Source: Pseudomonas sp. Irchel 3A7 (lineage in GTDB: Bacteria > Pseudomonadota > Gammaproteobacteria > Pseudomonadales > Pseudomonadaceae). From it: a stretch of 64,000 nt of DNA. A program made the position numbers and the translations under genes. Below, in pieces: positions 27,215-35,885 of this stretch (position 1 is the first letter of the stretch; every line of letters starts with the position of its first letter). The stretch lies in NCBI RefSeq assembly GCF_900187565.1, contig NZ_FYED01000012.1, positions 124,001 through 188,000 of the forward strand. The letters are read 5' to 3'. The notes beneath the pieces are model-generated. The model was not told the origin of the DNA, searched no databases, and saw nothing but the letters and a program-made list of their open reading frames with translations.

Positions 27215-28438
27215 TCACTCCGCTCCCTGAGCGCTGGTTTTTTCAGCAGAAAAAAGCGGCAGAATCACCTGCGCACAGGTACCGCGACCCAGGCGCGAGC
27301 GCAATTGCAATTCGCCCTGATGGGCACGGGCCACAGCCTTGACCACGGTCAGGCCCAGGCCGGTTCCGGTTGCCTTGGTGGTGAAAAACGGCTCGCCGAG
27401 GCGCTCCAGCACGGCGCGGTCGATACCGCTGCCGCTGTCGCTGACGCACACGCGCAATTGGCTGTCGCGGCTATACAGATGGACCTTCAGGCGCACGTCA
27501 CCGGCGCTGGCTTGTATGGCGTTTTCGATGAGATTGAGCAGCGCCCCGACCAGGGTGTCGCGACTGCACAGCAGTTCACCGGCATGACTGTCGCATTGCC
27601 AGCGAATCGGCATGTCCTGCACATGAGTCAGTGCGGCTGCCTGCAATGATTGCAAAAGCTGCTTGGGGGTTACGCGGTCGGTCAAAGGCAATTCGCCGCG
27701 GGCGAACACCAGCATGTCACGTACCTGATGCTCCAGCTCATGCAAGCGCTCCTTGAGGCGCCCGGCGAAACGCTGCTGGGTCTCGACCGGCAATTGCTGC
27801 TCGGTCAAATGACTGGCATAGAGCAACGCGGCGGACAAGGGGGTGCGAATCTGATGGGCCAGCGACGCCACCATGCGACCCAGGGAAGACAGACGCTCGT
27901 GACGGGCCAGTTGATCCTGCAGGTGCCGGGTTTCAGTCAGGTCATTGAGCAACACCAGTTGACCGGGTTCGGCATCCAGCGAGCGCGTGGCGATCGACAG
28001 GCGTCGACCGTCCTTGAGGGAGACTTCATGACCGTCGTCTTCACGAGGGGCAAAACAGCGCGTAATGACGTGACGCCACAATTCGCCTTCGAGCGGCAGG
28101 CCGAGCAGCTCGCAAGCCGCCGGATTGGCTTCGCGCACGATGCCTTGGGCGTCGATGACGATGACGCCACCGGGCAACAGGTCGAGAAGGTTTTGCAGAC
28201 GATTGGCCAGGCGCTCTTTTTCCGCCAGTTCCTGCATGCGCTGTGCACTCACCACCGCCAGCTCGCCCTTGAGCTCGGTAACCCGGGCTTCGAGCATGCT
28301 GTAGGAACTGGTCAACTGGCTGGACATCTGGTTGAACAGGGCGAAAGCCTGCTCGAGGCCAAGCCGGCTTGCCTGCTCTACGGACGACGGTTGCCCCAGG
28401 GTTTCTGGAGCAGGAGACATCTGGGCGGCTTGGGGCAT
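27215..28438 (-). CDS. fleS: Sensor histidine kinase FleS
   Basis: The partner kinase of FleR. The 407-residue protein has no clear membrane helix and so is probably cytosolic. It has a coiled segment, a PAS domain (LQNLLDLLPGGVIVIDAQGI), the H box (SLAHQIRTPLSAALLYASH), an N box (LLNLIENAIQA), and G boxes (VSDSGSGID, TGLGLTVVK). Co-transcribed with fleR. Confidence 0.95.
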   Translation of the reverse strand: MPQAAQMSPAPETLGQPSSVEQASRLGLEQAFALFNQMSSQLTSSYSMLEARVTELKGELAVVSAQRMQELAEKERLANRLQNLLDLLPGGVIVIDAQGIVREANPAACELLGLPLEGELWRHVITRCFAPREDDGHEVSLKDGRRLSIATRSLDAEPGQLVLLNDLTETRHLQDQLARHERLSSLGRMVASLAHQIRTPLSAALLYASHLTEQQLPVETQQRFAGRLKERLHELEHQVRDMLVFARGELPLTDRVTPKQLLQSLQAAALTHVQDMPIRWQCDSHAGELLCSRDTLVGALLNLIENAIQASAGDVRLKVHLYSRDSQLRVCVSDSGSGIDRAVLERLGEPFFTTKATGTGLGLTVVKAVARAHQGELQLRSRLGRGTCAQVILPLFSAEKTSAQGAE

Positions 28439-28490
28439 CGTGCACTCTCGCTTGGCTGACCGTCAGTGAAACGGAACGTTGCGAGGGGTG

Positions 28491-28508
28491 TAGCAATACC
28501 CGTGCCTA
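28491..28508 (-). promoter_or_regulatory. Sigma-54 promoter for fleSR
   Basis: The minus-strand sequence AGGCACGGGTATTGCT, with GG-N10-GC at 28493-28506, lies about 55 nt upstream of the fleS ATG. FleQ with RpoN drives fleSR in P. aeruginosa. Confidence 0.82.
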
Positions 28509-28548
28509 AAAAAAACCGCTTATAAATGAAGAACTTGAAAAACAGGCG

Positions 28549-30024
28549 TCAATCATCCGCCTGTTCATCTCCATCACGACGGCTCATGCCGTACTTGCGC
28601 ATTTTCTCCACCAGCGTGGTGCGGCGGATGCGCAACCGTTCGGCTGCGCGCGCGACGATGCCGTTGGCATCATCCAGCGCCTGCTGGATCAGCCCCTGCT
28701 CCAGGCCACCGAGGTAGTCCTTCAGGTCCAGGCCTTCCGGCGGCAGCATGGCGTTGGCAGTGAAGTCCGGCGTATGACCATTGATGGCCACGCGCTCTTC
28801 AAGATCGCTGCGCAGACTGTCGACCATTTGCTCGTCTTCGTCGTCGACGTAGCGGAATTTCTTCGGCAGTTCGACCACGCCGATCACCCCGTACGGGTGC
28901 ATGATCGCCATGCGCTCCACCAGGTTCGCCAGCTCGCGGACGTTACCGGGCCAGCCGTGACGGCACAGGGACATGATGGCCGCGGAGTTGAAGCGGATCG
29001 AACCACGTTTCTCGTGCTCCATGCGCGAGATCAGCTCGTTCATCAGCAACGGAATGTCCTCGACACGCTCGCGCAGCGGCGCCATCTCGATCGGGAACAC
29101 GTTCAAGCGGTAGTACAGGTCTTCGCGGAAGGTGCCGATCTCGATCATGCTTTCGAGATTCTTGTGCGTCGCTGCAATGATGCGCACATCGACACTCTGG
29201 GTCTTGTTGCTGCCCACGCGCTCGAAGGTGCGTTCCTGCAACACGCGCAGCAGCTTGACCTGCATCGGCAGTGGCATGTCACCGATTTCATCGAGGAACA
29301 GCGTGCCGCCATTGGCCAGTTCGAAACGCCCGGCGCGACTGGTGATCGCCCCGGTAAAGGCGCCCTTCTCGTGACCGAACAATTCGCTTTCCAGCAGCTC
29401 GGCCGGGATCGCCCCACAGTTCACGGGTACGAACGGCGCTTCACGGCGCTTGGAATGGTAATGCAGGTTACGCGCAACCACTTCCTTGCCAGTCCCCGAC
29501 TCACCGAGGATCAGCACGCTGGCGTCGGTGTCGGCGACCTGCTGCATCATCTGGCGGACGTGCTGGATCGCCCGGCTGGTGCCGACGAGGCTGCGGAAAA
29601 GATTGGGTTCGCGATGACGACCGCGCTCGCGGGCCTGGTCGTACATTTCGCGGTAGACCTGGGCACGGTGCAGCGAATCGAGCAACTTGCTGTAGCTGGG
29701 CGGCATTTCGAGCGTGGAAAGCACCCGGCGACGCTGGTCCTCCGGCAGGTCAATGGAAGAATTATCGCCCATTAACAAAACCGGAAGGAACTCATCCCAT
29801 GTCGAGAGTGTCTTTAGCAAGCCCAGAAGCGCACCAGGAGCATTGACCGTCCCGATCAGGACACAGATTACTTCTCGACTAGACGATAAAGAGCCGACAG
29901 CCTGCTGCCAGTCGTGGCTACCGCAGGGTAAATTTTCTTCGCCGAGAAAATTTAAAATCACCGCCAGGTCGCGGCGGCGGACGCTATCGTCATCTATCAG
30001 CAGAATTTTGGTTTCACGCCACAT
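28549..30024 (-). CDS. fleQ: Flagellar master regulator FleQ
   Basis: A sigma-54 activator at the top of the flagellar hierarchy; in P. aeruginosa it also controls exopolysaccharide genes in response to c-di-GMP. The 491-residue protein has a degenerate receiver (residues 1-120), the c-di-GMP contact motif LFRSLVG, an AAA+ domain (LGESGTGKEVVARN, KGAFTGAITSR, LFLDEIGDMP) and a C-terminal Fis-type HTH (AAERLRIRRTTLVEKMRKYG). Promoter details are not obvious in the 172-nt gap upstream. Confidence 0.97.
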   Translation of the reverse strand: MWRETKILLIDDDSVRRRDLAVILNFLGEENLPCGSHDWQQAVGSLSSSREVICVLIGTVNAPGALLGLLKTLSTWDEFLPVLLMGDNSSIDLPEDQRRRVLSTLEMPPSYSKLLDSLHRAQVYREMYDQARERGRHREPNLFRSLVGTSRAIQHVRQMMQQVADTDASVLILGESGTGKEVVARNLHYHSKRREAPFVPVNCGAIPAELLESELFGHEKGAFTGAITSRAGRFELANGGTLFLDEIGDMPLPMQVKLLRVLQERTFERVGSNKTQSVDVRIIAATHKNLESMIEIGTFREDLYYRLNVFPIEMAPLRERVEDIPLLMNELISRMEHEKRGSIRFNSAAIMSLCRHGWPGNVRELANLVERMAIMHPYGVIGVVELPKKFRYVDDEDEQMVDSLRSDLEERVAINGHTPDFTANAMLPPEGLDLKDYLGGLEQGLIQQALDDANGIVARAAERLRIRRTTLVEKMRKYGMSRRDGDEQADD

Positions 30025-30196
30025 GCAATAGCAACTTCCCTAGTCAACTCAATGCCCAAAATGCTGGGGCAAGCTAAACGCTTGCAGGCACGGTCATGCC
30101 TGAAGACGACTGAAATCTGGAACAGCCACTAGTTAAGTCAAAAAACCGTGCACAGTCAAATTTATGGCGCACTATGTTTGGATTAACTGGCGTCAA

Positions 30197-30493
30197 TTAA
30201 CCAAACAGATGGTAAACCTTTGCCGCGTTTTGCGCTTGGTTGATCTGCGACATCTCGTCGACTATCGCCTGACGCTCGCCCATGGTCGCGGTCAACAGCT
30301 CTTTATAGACGGCCAGCAGCCCTTCCAGATTAGTCCGCAGCGCTTCTTCATCGATCGGTGCCTCACTGAGCACCTCGTCGACGCATTCGCGACAGGTCGT
30401 ATCCAGCTCACCGATGGCATCCCAGTTGCGCGCCGCCAGGGCGTCGACCAGGGCCTCGCGGGTTTCTTCTATGCGTCGCAGTGCTTGACTCAT
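30197..30493 (-). CDS. fliT: Flagellar chaperone-like protein FliT
   Basis: A small helical protein (98 residues), in the position of the FliD chaperone FliT. The ATG at 30493 (MSQALRRIEETREALVDAL) has GAGGA 7-8 nt upstream. A second ATG at 30511 overlaps the fliS stop as TGATG and would add six residues. Sequence recognition is weaker than for its neighbours and the call rests partly on position after fliS. Confidence 0.8.
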   Translation of the reverse strand: MSQALRRIEETREALVDALAARNWDAIGELDTTCRECVDEVLSEAPIDEEALRTNLEGLLAVYKELLTATMGERQAIVDEMSQINQAQNAAKVYHLFG

Positions 30494-30510
30494 GATGTCA
30501 TCCTCGGCCA

Positions 30511-30906
30511 TCAGGCCTGTGGGCTGGCTATTGCATCCCAACCGCTTTTCAGGGTCTCGAGCAGACCCGATACTTCGTCGATGATTTCGACCTTGTTGTC
30601 GCGATTGGCTTCCATCAGACGCGTCATCATATAGGCGTACAAATTGTCGAGCTGTTGCAGCGAAGCCGGATCGTCGGTTTTTTCCGGGTTCAAACCGTCG
30701 CGCAGGCCGATGATGATGTCCACGGCCTTGCCCATCATCAACCCCTTGAGTGCGATATCGCCCCGCTCCATGGCGCCCTTGGCCTGGGCCATGCGATCCA
30801 ACCCACCCTCCATCAGCAGTTGCACCAGGCGATGGGGGTTGGCTTCAGAGATCTGGGCATGGGAATTGACCTTCTGATATTGGCGAAGGGCTCTCATGGG
30901 GTTCAT
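30511..30906 (-). CDS. fliS: Flagellin export chaperone FliS
   Basis: Binds flagellin in the cytosol and prevents early polymerisation. The 131-residue helical protein has the FliS pattern MRALRQYQKVNSHAQISEA, NPHRLVQLLMEGGLDRMAQAKGAM and a C-terminal ETLKSGWDAI. The ATG at 30906 is chosen over an upstream open stretch because it gives the family N-terminus. Confidence 0.95.
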   Translation of the reverse strand: MNPMRALRQYQKVNSHAQISEANPHRLVQLLMEGGLDRMAQAKGAMERGDIALKGLMMGKAVDIIIGLRDGLNPEKTDDPASLQQLDNLYAYMMTRLMEANRDNKVEIIDEVSGLLETLKSGWDAIASPQA

Positions 30907-30958
30907 GTTTCTACCTCGTGACAGACAACAGCTGGAATTAGGAGTGCTCTGATCTTTA

Positions 30959-30974
30959 TGTCGACTGGTCGACA
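30959..30974. promoter_or_regulatory. Perfect 16-bp palindrome upstream of fliS
   Basis: TGTCGACTGGTCGACA has 7-bp arms and a TG spacer. It lies 53 nt upstream of the fliS ATG, between the fliD terminator and fliS. Its outer GTC...GAC bases agree with the ends of the FleQ box, but the centre does not. The function is unknown. Confidence 0.45.
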
Positions 30975-31004
30975 CATAACTTTAACGCAGACCCGCCACC
31001 CATG

Positions 31005-31047
31005 AAAAAACCCAGGCACTGTCATGACAGACTGCCTGGGTTTTTTT
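31005..31047. terminator. Bidirectional terminator after fliD
   Basis: The stem CCCAGGCA/TGCCTGGG encloses a second palindrome, CTGTCATGACAG, and is flanked by A6 on the left and T7 on the right. It can therefore end transcription on either strand. It lies 15 nt after the fliD stop and separates fliD from fliS. Confidence 0.85.
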
Positions 31048-31061
31048 ATGCCTGATCCGGA

Positions 31062-32447
31062 TCAGTCGGACTTCGGATTGTTCAACGCATTGAGCGTGGT
31101 CATGATGCTGTCGCTCTGCGCCCGCAGCTTGGCCACCAGGGAGTCCATGGCGGTGTACTTGGCGGTCAGGCTCGCTTGCAGGCTGACCATCCGCGCATCG
31201 AGGGAATCCTGCTGCTTCTTCAGGTCGTTCAGGCTATCGGTCAGGCTGGCCGAGCGCGCAGCAAACACGCCGGTCTTGCTCAGGGCAAAGCTGTCCGTGG
31301 CTTTTTTCATGCGCGCCAGCAAGCCGGTATCACCGCTGAAAATGCCATTGATGTCGGCGGCATTGGTCTGCGCTGCGGCGTCGAACAACTTGTCGTCGAT
31401 CGACAGCAACCCGGTCTTCTGGTCGGTCTTGACGCCGAATTGAGCAAGCGACTTCATCTGACCGGTTCCACCCATCGCGTTCAGCTCGGTGCGCACCGCC
31501 GACAGCAGGGAACGCAGCGAGGCATCCCCAGTGAGGGCACCCGACGTCACCGTACCATTGGCATTGGTGGTCACCTGGGTCTCGGTGTTGGCCGCTTTGA
31601 TCAGGGCGTTGTACGTATCGACAAAGCCCTTTACCGACGACTTCAGTGTCGAACTGTTCGCAGAAACGGTAATGGTTGCCGGCGTTGCCGCACCACCACC
31701 AGACGGCACGGGAGAAACCCCTGTCAGCTTGACGGTAATGCCGCTGACCGCATCAGCAATGGTGTTGGACTTGGATTCCATCACCACGCCATCGAGGGTG
31801 TACTTGGCATTCTGTGGCGTAGCGAGGACCGAGGTGCCGGTTTCCAGGCCGGAGCTACCGGACAGGGTCAGATCCGAACCGACGCCGGTGGTGGTCGAGG
31901 TCAGCACCATCCGAGAACCATTGGCATCGGTCAGGATGTTGGCACTCAACCCCTTATTGGCATACTGAGAGTTGATCGAGTCCCGCACCTGCTGCAAGGT
32001 CGCCCCCGCAGGAACGCTGACGTCAAAGGTGTCGGAGCCCTGCTTGATGGTCAGCGTGCTGGGTACGGAACCCGCGTTGACCACCGAAGAAGCGCCACCG
32101 GCAAAGACCTTGGTCGAGATTTTCGACGCGGTCGCCAACTGGGTGACCAGCAACGAAAAACTGCCTGCAGCCGCGCCGGCTCCAGTGGTCACGGTGGCGA
32201 CTTTTTCGTCAGAGGACGAGCCGCTCAGGCCACTGAAACTGGAGGCTGTCTTCATGTTATCCAGCGCACCACGGAAGGCATCCAGCGCCGCCTGGATTTT
32301 GCCGATAGACGACAGCGAGGTGGTTGCTTTCAGCGTCTGGTTGTTGATCTGCGTCTGTTTCGGCGCCCTTTCGGAATCGACCAAAGACTTCACGATCGAC
32401 TGGGTATCGATGTTCGAACCAATACCGCTAACCGTTGTACCCGCCAT
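31062..32447 (-). CDS. fliD: Flagellar cap protein FliD
   Basis: The hook-associated protein 2 that caps the filament tip and inserts flagellin. About 461 residues, with N-terminal MAGTTVSGIGSNIDTQSIVKSLVDSE and a coiled C-terminus (SLTDSLNDLKKQQDSLDARM). Two tandem ATGs (32450 and 32447) follow AAGGAG; the second has better spacing. Confidence 0.96.
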   Translation of the reverse strand: MAGTTVSGIGSNIDTQSIVKSLVDSERAPKQTQINNQTLKATTSLSSIGKIQAALDAFRGALDNMKTASSFSGLSGSSSDEKVATVTTGAGAAAGSFSLLVTQLATASKISTKVFAGGASSVVNAGSVPSTLTIKQGSDTFDVSVPAGATLQQVRDSINSQYANKGLSANILTDANGSRMVLTSTTTGVGSDLTLSGSSGLETGTSVLATPQNAKYTLDGVVMESKSNTIADAVSGITVKLTGVSPVPSGGGAATPATITVSANSSTLKSSVKGFVDTYNALIKAANTETQVTTNANGTVTSGALTGDASLRSLLSAVRTELNAMGGTGQMKSLAQFGVKTDQKTGLLSIDDKLFDAAAQTNAADINGIFSGDTGLLARMKKATDSFALSKTGVFAARSASLTDSLNDLKKQQDSLDARMVSLQASLTAKYTAMDSLVAKLRAQSDSIMTTLNALNNPKSD

Positions 32448-32509
32448 CATCTCTCTCCTTATCCAGTGGCTGCCGACTTCTTGACTAAGTGCGTCTTAAT
32501 CGGTGACAG

Positions 32510-32527
32510 CAACAAAATTCATGCCAG
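32510..32527 (-). promoter_or_regulatory. Sigma-54 promoter candidate for fliD
   Basis: The minus-strand sequence TGGCATGAATTTTGTT has a good -24 box (TGGCATG) and a -12 box TTGTT in place of TTGC. It lies about 65 nt upstream of fliD, next to the end of flaG. Confidence 0.6.
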
Positions 32528-32528
32528 T

Positions 32529-32879
32529 TCAGACTTTGTCGTCAAACAACAAACTACTGGCGTCCGACAGGCTTTGCGCCAGTTTCAACGCGGTTTCCGA
32601 AGGGATCTGGCGAATCACGTCACCGGTATCGGTGGCAATGACCTTGACCACGACCCGGCCGGTGGAATCATCAATCGAAAAATCCAGATTGCGCTGCGCA
32701 GCCTGGACAAACTCCTGAATATCGGTGACAGCTTTTTCCAGGTCGTCGCGCTTGGGCTCGGATTTCGAGACCGATACGACTTCGGCCCTGGACTGCTCCT
32801 GCTTGTCAGTGACATTCGGCGTCGCGCCCTGAGGGGCAACGGCGGGATAGGACTGGTTCAACTTGACGCTCATGTCCAT
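32529..32879 (-). CDS. flaG: FlaG family protein
   Basis: A small protein (116 residues) found between fliC and fliD in many polar flagellates, where it influences filament length. The conserved C-terminus reads LDFSIDDSTGRVVVKVIATD and IRQIPSETALKLAQ. The ATG at 32879 (MDMSVKLNQSYP) has GGAG 8 nt upstream. It lies 75 nt after fliC, beyond a terminator, so it may be read by partial read-through. Confidence 0.94.
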   Translation of the reverse strand: MDMSVKLNQSYPAVAPQGATPNVTDKQEQSRAEVVSVSKSEPKRDDLEKAVTDIQEFVQAAQRNLDFSIDDSTGRVVVKVIATDTGDVIRQIPSETALKLAQSLSDASSLLFDDKV

Positions 32880-32901
32880 GCCTGATCTCCTCATCATGAA
32901 A

Positions 32902-32928
32902 AAGACAAAAGGGCGCGTAAACGCGCCC
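32902..32928 (-). terminator. Terminator after fliC
   Basis: The perfect 7-bp stem GGGCGCG-TAAA-CGCGCCC (32911-32928) is followed on the minus strand by TTTTGTCTTT. It lies 25 nt downstream of the fliC stop. Confidence 0.88.
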
Positions 32929-32953
32929 TTCCGTCAGTCATCAAAGCGCAGGA

Positions 32954-34399
32954 TTAACCCAGCAGCTTCAGTACAGCCGATGGCAGCTGGTTGGCCTGGG
33001 ACAGGATCGCGGTGGAAGCCTGTTGCAGGGTTTGTTGCTTGGTCAGCTGAGCAGTTTCGGCCGCGAAGTCAACGTCCTGGATCACGCCACGAGCAGCAGT
33101 GGAGTTGTCCGAGATGCTGCGCAGGTTCGACACGGTGCTGTCGAAACGGTTTTGTACCGCACCGAGGTCAGCACGCTGGGAGTCGATGTTGGCAATGGCC
33201 TGGGTGATCACGTCAACAGCGTTTTGCGCGTTGGTAGCAGTGGTCACGTCAGTGTTGCTGACAACGGTTTTGGCCGAGCTGACGGTAGTACCGGCAGCCA
33301 CGAACAGACCGGTAGCACCAGCGCCGTTCAGCGAGTAGCTGTTGGTGGAGTTCAGGGAAACAGCACCCGTCACTTGCAGAGCAGCGGCGGTAGCGGCAAC
33401 ACCGGCACCGAAGTTACCAGCACCATCTTTTGCAGCAACAGTGATACCAGCCTGTGCACTGGCGTCAGCGCCGGCGAAGATGATGTTCTCACCGGTGTCG
33501 GATTTGATTTCCAGGTTGTTGGTAGTGGCGTTGAAGTTAACGCTGATGCCCAGTTTGGCAGCGTTGGACTTCAGTTGGTCAGCCAGACCAGCGGTGTCGG
33601 TTACACCAACCAGGTTGACCGCAGTACCCGAACCTACCTGGATGGAGAAGTTCGCGGTGCCTGGAGCAGCACCGGTGATGGCTGCGGTGTTGACGCCGAA
33701 TTTCACTTCAGTGCTGGCAGTAGCCGACAGGCCGCCGATAGCGCCGTTCATCTGAGCAGCGGTAGCTTTGGCCGACTGACCGGTAACGGTAGTGATAGTA
33801 GCGGTTTGGCCGCCACCGGTGATTGCGATTGCACCACCAGTCACACCGGCTGCGCTTGGCGCGATGGCCACGGATTTCAGCTGCTGGGAACCGATGTTGT
33901 TAGCCGATACGTCGCCCAGAGTCATGTTGATGGTCTGGTTGGCGTTGGCGCCGACTTGGAAAGCGGTAGTACCGAAAGAACCGTCCAGCAGGTTACGACC
34001 ACCGAAAGTAGTGGTGGTAGCGATACGGGTCAGCTCGGAAGTCAGAGCTGCGTATTCAGCGTTGTTCGACTTACGGTCTTCAGCGCTTGGCGAGCCGTTC
34101 GCGGAAGCCAGAGCCAGGGTACGCATTTTCTGCAGGATGTTGGTGGATTCTTGCATCGCGCCTTCAGCAGTTTGCGCGATGGAGATACCGTCACCGGCGT
34201 TCTTGATGGCAGTCTGCAGGCCGTTGATCTGGCTGGTCAGACGGTTGGAAATTTGCAGGCCGGCCGCATCGTCTTTAGCGCTGTTGATACGCAGGCCGGA
34301 AGACAGACGTTGCATCGAAGTTTGCAGGGCGTCGGACGAGCGGGTCAGGTTCTTCTGAACGCTCAAAGATGCAATGTTAGTGTTTACAGTTAAAGCCAT
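32954..34399 (-). CDS. fliC: Flagellin FliC
   Basis: The filament subunit, 481 residues. The conserved D0/D1 N-terminus is MALTVNTNIASLSVQKNLTR and the C-terminus is STAILSQANQLPSAVLKLLG. The central third, rich in Ala, Gly and Thr, is the variable surface domain. It is the only flagellin gene in the window and has its own FliA promoter and terminator. Confidence 0.98.
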   Translation of the reverse strand: MALTVNTNIASLSVQKNLTRSSDALQTSMQRLSSGLRINSAKDDAAGLQISNRLTSQINGLQTAIKNAGDGISIAQTAEGAMQESTNILQKMRTLALASANGSPSAEDRKSNNAEYAALTSELTRIATTTTFGGRNLLDGSFGTTAFQVGANANQTINMTLGDVSANNIGSQQLKSVAIAPSAAGVTGGAIAITGGGQTATITTVTGQSAKATAAQMNGAIGGLSATASTEVKFGVNTAAITGAAPGTANFSIQVGSGTAVNLVGVTDTAGLADQLKSNAAKLGISVNFNATTNNLEIKSDTGENIIFAGADASAQAGITVAAKDGAGNFGAGVAATAAALQVTGAVSLNSTNSYSLNGAGATGLFVAAGTTVSSAKTVVSNTDVTTATNAQNAVDVITQAIANIDSQRADLGAVQNRFDSTVSNLRSISDNSTAARGVIQDVDFAAETAQLTKQQTLQQASTAILSQANQLPSAVLKLLG

Positions 34400-34479
34400 G
34401 ACGAAATCCTCGTTGGATGGATACTGCGGCTTCCGGCCCTGACATCCGTCGGGTGTGGCCTAGAGAACCTACGTAATAG

Positions 34480-34506
34480 TTATCGTCGTGGCACTGGTTT
34501 GCTTGA
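34480..34506 (-). promoter_or_regulatory. FliA (sigma-28) promoter of fliC
   Basis: On the minus strand TCAAG is followed after 14 nt by GACGATAA, matching the Pseudomonas FliA pattern TCAAG-N12-15-GCCGATAA. It lies about 80 nt upstream of the fliC ATG. Confidence 0.85.
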
Positions 34507-34591
34507 GGGCTTTTTTTGATTTTTTTAGTGGCAGGGTGCCAGCCCTTTATTTTCAAGGCCTTGGAGCCAGAAAATCGGCGCCAGAAAACGC

Positions 34592-34627
34592 AAAACGCCC
34601 GGAAGCTTGCGTTTCCGGGCGTTTTTT
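34592..34627. terminator. Terminator after the FabH-like gene
   Basis: An extended stem AACGCCCGGAA/TTTCCGGGCGTT with A/T runs on both sides, so it may work in both directions. It lies 16 nt downstream of the ketoacyl synthase stop and insulates it from fliC. Confidence 0.88.
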
Positions 34628-34642
34628 ATTGCAAGGATTCGA

Positions 34643-35572
34643 TCAGCCGCGATAAAGAATCGCCGATCCCCACGACAGGCCTACACCGAAGCCACTGATG
34701 GCCACACGTGTCCACTTCGAATCGAACACATGGTTCTGCAACAGCAGCGGGATACTCGACGAGACCGTGTTACCGGTTTCGAGCATGTCCTTGACGAACT
34801 TCTCCGGCTCACCTTCTTCGAAGCGGCGCGCCACGGCATCGACAATGGCCGCGCTGCCCTGGTGAATGCAGAAGGCGTCGATATCGCTGGCCTGCAAGTG
34901 CGATTCGTCCAGCAGCTCATGCAAATGCGCCGGGACTTTGAGCAAGGCAAAGTTGAACACCTGGCGGCCGTTCATGAAGAACACCCCGTCGGTGACCTTC
35001 AGGTGCGGCGCGCCGGAACCGTCGGTGCCGAACTTCGATTTGCCCAGTTGCCAGATCGGGTCTTCACCCATCCAGGTTGCGGTCGCGGCATCGCCGAACA
35101 GCATGGTGGTGTTGCGGTCTTCCGGGTCGACGATCTTCGAATAAGGATCGGCGGTGATCAGCAGGCCGTTTTTCAGCCCCGCCGCTTCCATGAAGCCTTT
35201 GATCGCGTAGATGCCGTAGACATAACCGGAGCAGCCCAGGGAAATATCGAAAGCGGCGACATGGGTCGGCAGACCCAGCTTGTCCTGAACGATTGCGGCG
35301 GTGTGCGGCAAACCTTCTTCATCACCGTTCTGGGTGACGACGATCAGGCAGTCGATGGCTTCACGCTTGAGTTCGGGACTGGCGGCGAACAGCGCATTGG
35401 CTGCTTCGACACACAGGTCGGAAGTTTCCTGATCGGCATCCATGCGCGGCAAAAATGCCGAACCGATCTTGCCAAGGATGAAGGTTTCGTCCTTGTCGAA
35501 CTTTGCACCCTGGGCGTAGTTATCAACCCCGGCTGTCGGCACGTAACTCGCTATATTTTTTATGCCAATCAT
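34643..35572 (-). CDS. FabH-like 3-oxoacyl-ACP synthase III (flagellin glycosylation-type)
   Basis: A 309-residue thiolase-fold enzyme. The catalytic triad is intact: Cys114 in DISLGCSGYVYG, His237 in CIHQGS and Asn268 in TGNTVSSSIP. The His motif is HQGS where housekeeping FabH has HQAN. In P. syringae a homologue (orf3) lies beside the flagellin glycosyltransferase genes fgt1/fgt2, upstream of fliC, and is thought to help make the acyl group of the modified viosamine glycan. Here the same position between flgL and fliC is kept but no glycosyltransferase is present. Start ATG at 35572 with GGGAAG upstream. A specialised acyl transfer role is inferred. Confidence 0.85.
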   Translation of the reverse strand: MIGIKNIASYVPTAGVDNYAQGAKFDKDETFILGKIGSAFLPRMDADQETSDLCVEAANALFAASPELKREAIDCLIVVTQNGDEEGLPHTAAIVQDKLGLPTHVAAFDISLGCSGYVYGIYAIKGFMEAAGLKNGLLITADPYSKIVDPEDRNTTMLFGDAATATWMGEDPIWQLGKSKFGTDGSGAPHLKVTDGVFFMNGRQVFNFALLKVPAHLHELLDESHLQASDIDAFCIHQGSAAIVDAVARRFEEGEPEKFVKDMLETGNTVSSSIPLLLQNHVFDSKWTRVAISGFGVGLSWGSAILYRG

Positions 35573-35659
35573 TATGGCTTCCCAATAATAAACAGCTGAA
35601 CATCGCCGCTCGCTGAATCGAGGGCGTCTACAGTCGGGGCCAGGCCCCCAGAAGAAGCA

Positions 35660-35686
35660 ACGTCGGGACTCAAGGTATCACCTTGA
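35660..35686 (-). promoter_or_regulatory. Palindrome and FliA-like element upstream of the FabH-like gene
   Basis: TCAAGGTATCACCTTGA (35670-35686) is a perfect inverted repeat with 7-bp arms. On the minus strand its TCAAG is followed after 14 nt by CCCGACGT, a half-match to the FliA -10 box, with the same spacing as the fliC promoter. It lies about 90 nt upstream of the gene. Confidence 0.35.
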
Positions 35687-35831
35687 ACAACCCTCCCACC
35701 TTCACCGCCCGCAGACAGGATACAGTGAAGATGCGCGTTTTGACTGACGGGTCACTCAGAGATCGGTGCTTTATTTGATTTTGTGGCCAGGATCGCCCCC
35801 CGCCCGGCTTCACTTCATTCAAAAAAAAGGC

Positions 35832-35865
35832 AAAAAAAAGCCAGCCCCCTATTACAGGGACTGGC
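35832..35865 (-). terminator. Terminator after flgL
   Basis: On the minus strand CCAGTCCC pairs imperfectly with GGGGGCTGG and is followed by TTTTTTTT. It lies about 20 nt after the flgL stop. Confidence 0.82.
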
Positions 35866-35885
35866 CGCGAGCGGTCAAGACCGAC

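Larger units (their letters stand above)
35573..35885. other. Gap between the FabH-like gene and flgL
   Basis: About 310 nt without a gene. It contains the flgL terminator (35832-35865), a 17-bp palindrome with an overlapping FliA-like element (35660-35686), and otherwise no recognisable coding sequence. This is where glycosyltransferase genes would be expected by comparison with P. syringae. Confidence 0.7.
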
